From NCBI RefSeq assembly GCF_025465275.1, contig NZ_JAODNK010000073.1, positions 62,001-126,000 on the forward strand: a DNA stretch of 64,000 nucleotides, in the 5' to 3' direction. This document shows, piece after piece, positions 8,993 to 16,546 of this stretch. This stretch comes from Nocardia sp. (GTDB lineage: Bacteria; Actinomycetota; Actinomycetes; Mycobacteriales; Mycobacteriaceae). Numbering within the stretch: position 1 is the first letter of the stretch; every line of letters starts with the position of its first letter. A model generated the notes under the pieces. It was not told the origin of the DNA and did not search any database. It worked only from the letters and a program-made list of their open reading frames with translations. Position numbers and translations under genes: made by a program.

Positions 8993-9190
8993 ATGCTCGA
9001 CTCAGCTCGGCTGATCGGTTTCGTGCCCACCACCGATATCGATCGGGCGCAGGCCTTCTACGCGGGCGTCCTCGGACTGACGCTCACGGAGGTTTCCCCC
9101 TACGCGTGCGTATTCGACAGCGGCGGGACAATGCTGCGCGTCACCAGGGGGCCGCCCGCGATTCACAGCGGCGCGGCAGGCCACCAGTGA
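8993..9190 (+). pseudogene. Truncated VOC/glyoxalase-fold gene
   Basis: From ATG 8993 the product begins MLDSARLIGFVPTTDIDRAQ and continues through FYAGVLGLTLTEVSPYACV to MLRVTRG. This is the first beta-alpha-beta half of a vicinal-oxygen-chelate protein. Homology-like sequence ends near base 9150, after about 52 residues, and the frame stops at 9190. Complete VOC proteins have roughly 110-130 residues, so the second metal-binding half is missing. The 3' end of the opposing kinase gene (stop at 9163) lies where the rest should be, suggesting a deletion or rearrangement junction. Confidence 0.6.
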
Positions 9191-10668
9191 TCGGCCAGTT
9201 CCACGCCGGTGACGCCGCCCCAGGCCTCGAGGTGGCAGAAACTTCGTGCGGCATCGTCGAATTGAATGTCCAGCATGCCGGTCCGCCGGCCGCCGACGTC
9301 GTCGCCGCCGACGGAACCGGAGCTGACGCCGTTGCCCCACACCATGCGGCCGCTGCTGCCGGCCCGTTGCCAGTGCTGGTCACCGAGCACGCTTTCGTCC
9401 TTGTCCACCTCGATGGCCATGGGTGCGCGATCGACATTGCAGTCGACGAACAGCCAATCCATCGGATCGCCGTTCCCATTGCAACGCAGTCTGGCGACGG
9501 GTCCCAGTGGCGCGGCGATCTCGACGGCCGCTCGATCGTCGGTGACCGGGGTACAACGGGTCTGCTGATAGCCGCTGTCTATCGGCGTCGGCGGCAGCAA
9601 GGCAGGAAATGCGCGCACGATGAAGTCGTATCGACCCCAGGATCCGGTGCGGTCGAGCGATGCCGACGGCCCCGGAGCCGGGCTGATCGCGACCGGTGAT
9701 ACCGGTTTGCTCGCGAACCAATGCCCCTGCCACGCAACAGCAGTCGCCACAACGAGGGCCACCACACCGGCGAATGCCAGCGCGGCGACCGCCGCCTGAC
9801 GCCTGACGCGTCGCACCGCACGGCCGTCGAGCGCCGCGGCGGCAGCGTGCGCGAGCGCCCCGGCGGAGTTGTAGCGGCGACGCGGATCCTTCGCCAACGC
9901 GCGGACAATCACCGCATCGATCGATACCGGCAGGGACCGATTGCGTATCGAGGCCCGAGGCGGCGGTTCCTTCAGGTGCGCCCGGATTTGCGCGGCCGGG
10001 CTCGATCTCGGAAAAGGCGCTGTCCCGGTGAGCAATTCGAACAGTGTGCAGCCGAGCGCGTACACGTCCACCCGGTGATCGAACGATTCACCCGCCAGCA
10101 ACTCCGGTGCGGCGTAGTCGAGCGTGGCGAGCACGGAGCCCGCCTCGGTCAGCGCCTCCGTATCGGCCATCGGCCGGGCCGCCCCGAAATCGGAGATGTA
10201 CACCGGATCCGGCTCCCCGGCGCGCGATTCGAGCAGAATATTGGCCGGTTTCACGTCTCGGTGCAGCAGACCCTGCCGGTGCGCTTCGTCGAGGCCGCTC
10301 GCCGCCGCGGCCACAATCCGCACCGCTTCGCCCGGCGGTACGCCTCCGGGATGCTGCCTGATCAACTCGGCGGCGTCGGTGCCGTCGACGAAACCCATGG
10401 TGAGCCAGAGCAATCCGCGTTCGACGCCACGGTCGTACACCGGCACGATATTCGGATGCTCCAGCCGGGCAACCAATTCCGCCTCGCGCACGAAACGGGC
10501 GGTCAGCTCGAAAGCGTCGCTGCCGCCGGAGGGCAGCACTTTCAGCGCGTCCCGGCGCGGCAGGCGCGGATGGGCCGCCAGGTACACCGTGCTCCGGGCC
10601 CCACTGCCGAGGACACGTTCGATGCGATATCCGGCGAAGATCTCGCCAGGTGCGGGTGTCGCTGCCAA
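9163..10668 (-). CDS. Transmembrane Ser/Thr protein kinase with WG/WWP-type outer domain
   Basis: A 501-residue Hanks-type kinase. The glycine loop is GSGARSTV (residues 21-28), the ATP lysine Lys43, the catalytic loop HRDVKPAN from 136 and DFG 160-162. A membrane helix spans about 291-313. The outer region (315-501) starts with a WGRYDFIVRAFPALLPPTP block and ends in HWWPAAPL, with several cysteines. The same pattern closes the kinase at 11912-13405, so the two are paralogues. The start is TTG at 10668, three bases after the lipoprotein stop, placing it third in a kinase-lipoprotein-kinase operon. The outer domain is probably the sensor; I do not recognise its ligand. Confidence 0.85.
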   Translation of the reverse strand: MAATPAPGEIFAGYRIERVLGSGARSTVYLAAHPRLPRRDALKVLPSGGSDAFELTARFVREAELVARLEHPNIVPVYDRGVERGLLWLTMGFVDGTDAAELIRQHPGGVPPGEAVRIVAAAASGLDEAHRQGLLHRDVKPANILLESRAGEPDPVYISDFGAARPMADTEALTEAGSVLATLDYAAPELLAGESFDHRVDVYALGCTLFELLTGTAPFPRSSPAAQIRAHLKEPPPRASIRNRSLPVSIDAVIVRALAKDPRRRYNSAGALAHAAAAALDGRAVRRVRRQAAVAALAFAGVVALVVATAVAWQGHWFASKPVSPVAISPAPGPSASLDRTGSWGRYDFIVRAFPALLPPTPIDSGYQQTRCTPVTDDRAAVEIAAPLGPVARLRCNGNGDPMDWLFVDCNVDRAPMAIEVDKDESVLGDQHWQRAGSSGRMVWGNGVSSGSVGGDDVGGRRTGMLDIQFDDAARSFCHLEAWGGVTGVELADHWWPAAPL

Positions 10669-10671
10669 CCG

Positions 10672-11925
10672 CTACCCGCCGTTCACGAGCAGGCCGTACT
10701 GTGCGGCCGCGCGCTGCCGCATATCGGTCAGGTCCGGGCCGACCAGTATTGCCTGGTATCGCTCATGGAGCAGGCGGCAGCCGAACCTGAGCAGCCCCTG
10801 CATACCGGCTGACGTGTCCTCGGCACAGTAGATATCCGGCACACCCGCCGGACCCGGCACCGCCCGCTTGCTCGAGGCCGCCGCATAGCCACGAACAGCC
10901 CTGTTGTAATCGAAGCGGGCCGCCGCTGCGCTCGAATATCGTGAGAGGGAGGTCAATCCGTTGACGGCCTCCAGCTCGATTTGCCGGTCCCGCTGCGGAC
11001 GGTCGTCCCATAATCGAGCGGCGCGCGGGCCGTACACCACGCCCTCGGCGCGAATCACCTCATCCCAGCCCGCATCGCGCTGCGGAGTGTTAACGACCAC
11101 GATCGGGTACGGCCAGTGGCCGGGAGCCTCCGGCACGATGCGCCTGAGCATGTCGTCCCGGTCGACCGGGAGCGCCGCCAGCCGATCACGCGGGGTCGCG
11201 GTGAACTCGCGCAACCGGGGCAGCTGTGCGTCGAATGCCTTGTGCGCCAACACCATCAGCGCCGTGGCGTCCGGCGTGATTTCGCCGAGGTACAGGCTCA
11301 CCACGAACGCGCCGTCGGCGATCGTCGCCGCCGCAGTCGGCACCGTGGGACGCCAATGCGCATGCGCGGCAGGGTATCCCGGAACAGGGATCGCGACATT
11401 CCCCGGGCCCAGGGCCGCATCGACGGCATCGATGTCGCGGGCGGCCCGCTGCGCCGACCCCTCGTCCGGGAACCGCAAGATGAGCAGCGACAGCAACCGA
11501 GCCTTCCCGACCGCCGGCTCCGGCGCAGCCGCGGCCTCCGTGCCGCCGGTCGCCGCACCGGCGAGCATCCCTTCTCGTTCGAGTACCGCGCGCACGGGTG
11601 CGGCCAGCAACAATGTCGCCTTGGCGGCAGTCGGCAGCAGGCGCACACCGTCGGAGCCGAGTGCGCCTGTCAGCGCCGGATCAGCTTCGGCGGGATCGAT
11701 CAGCGCCTCCGCCATTCGGGTGGATTCGACCACCCGCCCATACGTCTCGCCACCCGCGGGCTCGTCCATCGGATGAACGCTGAACGCACCCACGTCCAAT
11801 GACCCCGGATCGAGGTATTGCGGGGCCGGCCTGCCCGGCACCGTGCAGCCGGTGGCGAGCACGAGGCCGCCGAGCACCACCGCCACCGTGCGCAGGATGC
11901 GAGTGAACTGGTCAGATAGGCGCAT
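10672..11925 (-). CDS. Lipoprotein, possibly DUF7373-type
   Basis: A 417-residue predicted lipoprotein. ATG at 11925 gives a signal peptide MRLSDQFTRILRTVAVVLGG and a lipobox ending in Cys27 (ATGC). This start overlaps the upstream kinase stop by 14 bases. An alternative upstream start would add 85 residues that lack any signal and merely read through the kinase gene in another frame. The mature part (LDVGAFSVHPMDEPAGGETY onwards) resembles large actinobacterial lipoproteins that I recall as DUF7373; function unknown. Its place between two kinases with related outer domains suggests it may present a ligand to them or be part of the sensed complex (inference). Confidence 0.75.
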   Translation of the reverse strand: MRLSDQFTRILRTVAVVLGGLVLATGCTVPGRPAPQYLDPGSLDVGAFSVHPMDEPAGGETYGRVVESTRMAEALIDPAEADPALTGALGSDGVRLLPTAAKATLLLAAPVRAVLEREGMLAGAATGGTEAAAAPEPAVGKARLLSLLILRFPDEGSAQRAARDIDAVDAALGPGNVAIPVPGYPAAHAHWRPTVPTAAATIADGAFVVSLYLGEITPDATALMVLAHKAFDAQLPRLREFTATPRDRLAALPVDRDDMLRRIVPEAPGHWPYPIVVVNTPQRDAGWDEVIRAEGVVYGPRAARLWDDRPQRDRQIELEAVNGLTSLSRYSSAAAARFDYNRAVRGYAAASSKRAVPGPAGVPDIYCAEDTSAGMQGLLRFGCRLLHERYQAILVGPDLTDMRQRAAAQYGLLVNGG

Positions 11926-13405
11926 TCGGCCACCAATTCGCGCGCAGTTCGGCTCCCGTATCCGTATTCCCGTACACCGCAAGGCGGCAGAAGTTCCGGC
12001 CGGGATCGTCGAAATAGACGTCGAGCACCCCCTGGTTCCGATTGTCGACCACCAGGCCGGTGCCCCACAGGACGCCGGTACCCCAGAAGAGATGGCCCGA
12101 ACCCGAAGGGCGCGACCACCGTTCATCGCCCTCCGCCCTGGATATTCCGAAGTCGGGCGAGATCGGTGAGCGATCGGCATTGCAGGTCACGTACAACGAA
12201 TAGACCGGATCGGAATTGCCCACGCAGTACAGTCGCGCGAGTGGAACAGCGGTCGCCCACGACGGACCGTCCGATCCGTCCGCGGCGACCGTAATACAGC
12301 CGGTCAACTCCTGGTAGCCGGCGCCGAAGGGCGTCGGCGGCAATAGATCCGGGAAGGTTTGCGCGATATAGGCGTAACTGCCCCAGTAGGCTGGATCGAT
12401 GGTGCCGGTCACCGGACGGTTCGATGCGGCCGGAACCGTCCGCGGGGTATCCGCGGCCAACAGCCGAACGCCCGCGAACCCCGCACCCGCGACCAGCACC
12501 GCGGTCACGGCCGCCGCGATGACCCTGCGCCGGCGCCGAGCCGATCTCCGCTCGGGCATCGGCTCTACAACACCGGCCAGTGCCGCCCGTGCCGCCGTCG
12601 CAAACTCACCGCAGCTGGGATATCTGTCGCCCGGCCGCTTGGCCATCGCCCGCGCCACCACCGCATCGAATCCCACCGGCACACCGGGATTCACGACCGA
12701 TGGTCGCGGCGGATCCTCGTGCATATGCGCGTAGATGAGCGAGCCCGTCGTCTCACGAACGAACGGCAGCGCCCCCGTCAACATCTGAAAGAGCGTGCAG
12801 CCCAGCGCATAGACGTCCGCGCGATGATCGATCGGGCCGTCGTCGAGCTGCTCTGGCGCCGCGTAGGACAGCGTTCCGGTGAACCCGCCCTCCGCGGTGT
12901 CCGCTGCGGAATCCTCTACGGTCCGGGCAATTCCGAAGTCTGTCACCAGTACCCGATCGGCCCGGCCCGGCTGCTCGTCGATGAGTACGTTGGCAGGCTT
13001 CACATCCAGGTGCAGCAGCCCGGCCCGATGCAGTTCGTCGAGCCCCCGCGCCGCCTCGGTGAGCACGTGCACGGCGCGCTCCGGCGCCACCGGACCACGC
13101 CGGATCAGCTGGGCGAGATCGACTCCGGCCACATACTGCATGGCGATCCACAGCCGGCCGTCCTGCTCACCACGATCGTGCACCGCGACCAGATTCGAAT
13201 GGCGCACCCGCGCAGCGATTTCCGCCTCACGCAGGAAGTCGGCGCGGAACCGCTCACCGCCGGACCGTTCCGCCGCAAGCACCTTCACCGCATCCTGCCG
13301 CGGCAACCGCGGATGCCGGCCGAGGTAGACCGTCCCCATACCGCCGGAGCCCAGCTCGCCCACAATGCGATATCCCGCGAACGTCACACCTGGGACGATG
13401 TCCAA
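11912..13405 (-). CDS. Transmembrane Ser/Thr protein kinase, non-RD (HLD)
   Basis: A 497-residue Hanks-type kinase starting at TTG 13405, chosen because GGGGAG lies six bases upstream and MLDIVPGVTFAGYRI aligns with the start of the sister kinase. An ATG 50 codons upstream is less likely. Motifs: SGGMGTVYL, Lys42, DFG at 157-159 and a TM helix about 296-318. The catalytic loop reads HLDVKPAN (His133-Asp135): Arg of HRD is Leu, so this is a non-RD kinase that may not need activation-loop phosphorylation. The outer domain (319-497; YWGSYAYIAQTFPDLLPPTP ... NWWPNAPI) is related to that of the kinase at 9163. It is the first gene of the operon. Confidence 0.83.
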   Translation of the reverse strand: MDIVPGVTFAGYRIVGELGSGGMGTVYLGRHPRLPRQDAVKVLAAERSGGERFRADFLREAEIAARVRHSNLVAVHDRGEQDGRLWIAMQYVAGVDLAQLIRRGPVAPERAVHVLTEAARGLDELHRAGLLHLDVKPANVLIDEQPGRADRVLVTDFGIARTVEDSAADTAEGGFTGTLSYAAPEQLDDGPIDHRADVYALGCTLFQMLTGALPFVRETTGSLIYAHMHEDPPRPSVVNPGVPVGFDAVVARAMAKRPGDRYPSCGEFATAARAALAGVVEPMPERRSARRRRRVIAAAVTAVLVAGAGFAGVRLLAADTPRTVPAASNRPVTGTIDPAYWGSYAYIAQTFPDLLPPTPFGAGYQELTGCITVAADGSDGPSWATAVPLARLYCVGNSDPVYSLYVTCNADRSPISPDFGISRAEGDERWSRPSGSGHLFWGTGVLWGTGLVVDNRNQGVLDVYFDDPGRNFCRLAVYGNTDTGAELRANWWPNAPI

Positions 13406-13583
13406 CAGGGACTCCCCTCCCAGTCGCACCCTGCGCGCCGAAACAAATTGTGTTGCAACAGGTATGGACGGCACTCCAACATCACTGATCGGTGGCGCGC
13501 CCGATCGCGCCACCATCCCCCACCTCCTAGGTACGGCACAATCAGACGCCGTCATGCCCGGCAGGCGATGAACCCATCTCTGA

Positions 13584-13599
13584 TGTGACCCATGTCACG
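13584..13599. promoter_or_regulatory. CRP/FNR-type operator candidate
   Basis: TGTGACCCATGTCACG fits the TGTGA-N6-TCACA pattern of Crp-family regulators, with one mismatch at the last base. It lies between the divergent kinase operon and the small secreted protein gene, so it could act on either. Confidence 0.45.
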
Positions 13600-13698
13600 A
13601 TGCCTGAATCGGCTGTGGCGAATCACGTAACAGCCGGACAGTCGTAGGACGATTCTCTCCTCGAGGCAGAACATCAACGACGATCGATGGAGGGGCAT

Positions 13699-14109
13699 AT
13701 GAAGACGATCATTCGAGGCGTTATCGGACTCGCCGCCACCGCCGCCGCAACAGGCACCCTGCTGGCCGCGGGGACCGGCGTCGCCGCCGCGGACGACTGG
13801 CCGGTGCAGAATCCCAACAGCCCGGTAGAGGTGTACGAGGCCACCGGCTTCCTCACGCCGGACAACCCCGCGTACTGGAACCCGCTGGACTCCCGGCAAC
13901 GGCTGACCTCGCCCTACGGCAATAGCACCCGCGTGGTCTGCACCGCCTTCCACGGCGTCACCATGAGCTGCTGGCAGGCCGATCAGGACGGTAACCCGCA
14001 CCAGCTCAGCCGGCTGCCGTTCAATTTCCCCAACTTCACCGGATCGAGCGCGCCCGGCGGTGGGCCCAGCCACTTCGTCTACCCGGGCTTCATCCCGGGC
14101 ATCAACTGA
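13699..14109 (+). CDS. Small secreted protein of unknown function
   Basis: A 136-residue protein with a Sec-type signal peptide (MKTIIRGVIGLAATAAATG, cleavage probably near residues 31-32, AAA-DD). The mature part of about 105 residues has two cysteines (VCTAFHGVTMSC) that could form a disulfide, and a Pro/Phe/Gly-rich tail. The start at 13699 is preceded by GGAGG five bases upstream; an ATG 12 bases earlier overlaps that ribosome site and is less likely. I do not recognise the family. It is divergent from the kinase operon, with a CRP-like site in between. Confidence 0.75.
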   Translation: MKTIIRGVIGLAATAAATGTLLAAGTGVAAADDWPVQNPNSPVEVYEATGFLTPDNPAYWNPLDSRQRLTSPYGNSTRVVCTAFHGVTMSCWQADQDGNPHQLSRLPFNFPNFTGSSAPGGGPSHFVYPGFIPGIN

Positions 14110-14122
14110 CCCAGCGGAACCA

Positions 14123-14184
14123 AACAGCACGCCTCCACACCGGACAGCAGATATAAGTGCTGCGCGATGCGGAGGCGTGCTGTT
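14123..14184. terminator. Bidirectional terminator hairpin
   Basis: AACAGCACGCCTCC (14123-14136) and GGAGGCGTGCTGTT (14171-14184) form a perfect 14-bp stem around a 34-base loop. It lies between the convergent ends of the secreted protein gene and the ABC exporter gene. Confidence 0.7.
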
Positions 14185-14208
14185 GCGTGCTGGACGCGTG
14201 CTGTGCGG

Positions 14209-15966
14209 TCAGGCGACGGCGAGCACTTCGTCGCGCGCCAGGAGGTCGGCGTAGAAGCCGTTGCGGGCCAGGAGTTCCGCGTGGGTGCCGCGCTCGGCGA
14301 TCCGGCCGTGATCGAGTACCGCGATCTGATCGGCGTCCCGGATTGTGGAGAGGCGGTGGGCGATGGTGATGGTGGTTCGGCCGGCGGACAGTGCGTCGAT
14401 GGCTTCCTGGACCTCCCGTTCGGTGCGGGTATCCAGGGCGCTGGTCGCCTCGTCCAGCACCAGGATCGGCGGATTACGCAGGATGGTGCGCGCCACCGCG
14501 AGCCGCTGCTTCTCACCACCGGAGAACCGGTAGCCGCGTTCACCGACCATGGTGTTGTAACCGTCCGGCAGGCCGGAGATGTGGTCGTGGATCTGCGCCG
14601 CGCGGGCCGCGGCGTGCAATTCCTCGTCCGTGGCATCGGGTTTGGCGAAGCGCAGGTTGTCCGCGACCGAGGCGTGCAGCAGGTAGGTCTCCTGCGAGAC
14701 CACCCCGACGGTGGCGGAAAGATCGGCAAAGCTCATGTCCCGCACATCGATTCCATCGATGGTCACGCGACCGGAACCGACATCGTAGAGTCGCGCCGCC
14801 AGGTATCCGAGTGTGGTCTTGCCGGAACCGGTCTCACCGACCAGCGCCAGACTGGTACCGGCTGGGACGCTGATATCGATGTCCTCCAGCACCTTCCGAT
14901 CGGCATCGTAGGAGAAGCCGACCTGCTCGAAGCGCACCGCGCCGACCACTCCGCCGACGGGCAATGCCGCAGGCTTCTCGGGTTCGGCGATATCCGGTCG
15001 CAGATCCAGGTATTCGAAGATCCGCCCGAACAGTGCCAGCGAACTCTGCACTTCCACACCGGTGGAGAGCAATTGGACCGCAGGACGCAGTAGTCCGGCT
15101 TGCAAGGTCGTGAAGGCGACCAGGGTTCCGATGGAGACGAGCTGATGTCCGGAGGCGGAGGTCAGGCCGGCCGCCCAGTAGACGACGGCGGGCATGGCCG
15201 CCATGACGATGGTGATGGTCGATTGCCGCCAGCGCCCGGCCATTCCGGAGCGGATCTCCAGATCCACCAGGCCACGCGATTCGCGGGCGAAGTCGTCGAT
15301 CAGTGCGGGCGAGCGACCCATGGTGCGGCCCAGCAGGATTCCGCTCACCGACAGCGACTCTTCGACGATGGCCGACATTCCGGCCAGCTGCTTCTGCCGC
15401 TCACCGGTAATGCGCCGGCGCTCGGACCCGACGCGGCGACTGATCCAGACGAAGAACGGCAGCATCAGCAGCGAGACCACGGTCAGTCGCCAATCGAGGG
15501 CGATCATGGCGATCACGGCGGCGAGCACCGAGGTGAAGTTGGCGATCAGCGAGGTCGCGGTCGAGGTGACCGTCGACTGCATGCCGCCGATGTCATTGGC
15601 AATCCGCGACTGCACCTCTCCGGTGCGGGTCGTGGTGAAGAACGAAAGTGGCATGGACTGCAACCGCGCATAGACAGCAGTGCGCAGATCATGCATGACC
15701 GACTGGCCGACCGCGGTCGACAGATAGGTCTGCCACACGCCGAACACGGCGGTCAGCGTCGTGACAGCGATCATGCCGGCGGCGAGCAGCGTCAACAGGC
15801 CGGTGCGGCCGTGCGGAAGCGCGTCGTCGAGGACCGCTCGCAGCATGAACGGCGAGGCCAGGCCGACGATGGACGACAGCGCGACCAGCACGCCGACCAG
15901 CGCGAGCCGGGAACGATAGGGATGGAACAACCGGAGTATCCGGCGAAGTTCGGATCGGGCAGCCAT
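14209..15966 (-). CDS. ABC exporter, fused permease-ATPase (multidrug/lipid type)
   Basis: A 585-residue half transporter of the MsbA/LmrA type. It has an N-terminal six-helix domain (about 1-310) with coupling-helix residues SFFTTTRTGEVQSRIANDI, then an ATPase domain with Walker A GETGSGKTT, signature FSGGEKQRLAVARTI and Walker B ILVLDEATSALD. It probably works as a homodimer. A strong ribosome site (GGAAGGAGG) precedes the ATG at 15966. The MarR gene is divergent and two copies of one palindrome lie between, so MarR probably represses the exporter until a toxic compound binds. The substrate cannot be inferred. Confidence 0.9.
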   Translation of the reverse strand: MAARSELRRILRLFHPYRSRLALVGVLVALSSIVGLASPFMLRAVLDDALPHGRTGLLTLLAAGMIAVTTLTAVFGVWQTYLSTAVGQSVMHDLRTAVYARLQSMPLSFFTTTRTGEVQSRIANDIGGMQSTVTSTATSLIANFTSVLAAVIAMIALDWRLTVVSLLMLPFFVWISRRVGSERRRITGERQKQLAGMSAIVEESLSVSGILLGRTMGRSPALIDDFARESRGLVDLEIRSGMAGRWRQSTITIVMAAMPAVVYWAAGLTSASGHQLVSIGTLVAFTTLQAGLLRPAVQLLSTGVEVQSSLALFGRIFEYLDLRPDIAEPEKPAALPVGGVVGAVRFEQVGFSYDADRKVLEDIDISVPAGTSLALVGETGSGKTTLGYLAARLYDVGSGRVTIDGIDVRDMSFADLSATVGVVSQETYLLHASVADNLRFAKPDATDEELHAAARAAQIHDHISGLPDGYNTMVGERGYRFSGGEKQRLAVARTILRNPPILVLDEATSALDTRTEREVQEAIDALSAGRTTITIAHRLSTIRDADQIAVLDHGRIAERGTHAELLARNGFYADLLARDEVLAVA

Positions 15967-16001
15967 AGGCGCCTCCTTCCAGCGGAACTTCCCCTCATAA
16001 C

Positions 16002-16046
16002 TGAGCTTGGCTCACAATTATTCCACACAACTGTGAGCTATGCTCA
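16002..16046. promoter_or_regulatory. Two MarR-type operators TGAGC-N3-GCTCA
   Basis: TGAGCTTGGCTCA (16002-16014) and TGAGCTATGCTCA (16034-16046) are identical palindromes apart from the 3-base centre. Their centres are 32 bases apart, about three helical turns. They fill the gap between the exporter and marR, and the second overlaps the probable -10 of marR (TATGCT, 16039-16044), as expected for autorepression. Confidence 0.75.
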
Positions 16047-16051
16047 GCATT

Positions 16052-16477
16052 ATGGAGAAAGCATCCGACAGCGACCTCCCCGACCTGTTCCTGCGCACCG
16101 CCAAACGCATCCGGCATGCCCAGCTGGCCGACCTCGCACCCCTGGGTCTCACCCCGGGTCAGGGCCGCGCCCTGCGCATTCTCGACCGCGCCGGCGAGCC
16201 GCTGCGCATGTCCGCCCTCGCTGAACGCCTCGGCATCGTGCCCCGCTCCGCGACCACCGTGGTCGACACCCTCGAAGCGCAGGGCATGGTCACCCGCGCC
16301 ACCGACCCGGCCAACCGCCGTGCCACCCTGGTCTCACTCACCAACACCGGCCGCGATGCCCTGACCCACATGTCCGACGCCCGCCGCCGCGCCGCCCGCG
16401 ACCTCTTCGCGAGCTTGCCGCCGGACCGCCGCGAAACTCTGCGAGAGATCCTGGCCGAACTCGACGCAGGGGCCTAG
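16052..16477 (+). CDS. MarR-family transcriptional regulator
   Basis: A 141-residue winged-helix regulator. The recognition region is PLRMSALAERLGIVPRSATT and the wing follows at RATDPANRRATLVSLT. I choose ATG 16052 because the ATG at 16040 lies inside the second operator and the -10 TATGCT (16039-16044) ends seven bases before 16052. That suggests a leaderless message. Probable autorepressor and repressor of the divergent ABC exporter. Confidence 0.88.
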   Translation: MEKASDSDLPDLFLRTAKRIRHAQLADLAPLGLTPGQGRALRILDRAGEPLRMSALAERLGIVPRSATTVVDTLEAQGMVTRATDPANRRATLVSLTNTGRDALTHMSDARRRAARDLFASLPPDRRETLREILAELDAGA

Positions 16478-16487
16478 GACATACGAA

Positions 16488-16518
16488 AGGGCCGCGCTCC
16501 CAACGGAAGCGCGGCCCT
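16488..16518. terminator. Bidirectional terminator, 11-bp stem
   Basis: AGGGCCGCGCT and AGCGCGGCCCT pair perfectly around a 9-base loop between the convergent ends of marR and mpa. Confidence 0.8.
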
Positions 16519-16546
16519 GACGGCTCACGAAGAAGCAACAGGCGGA

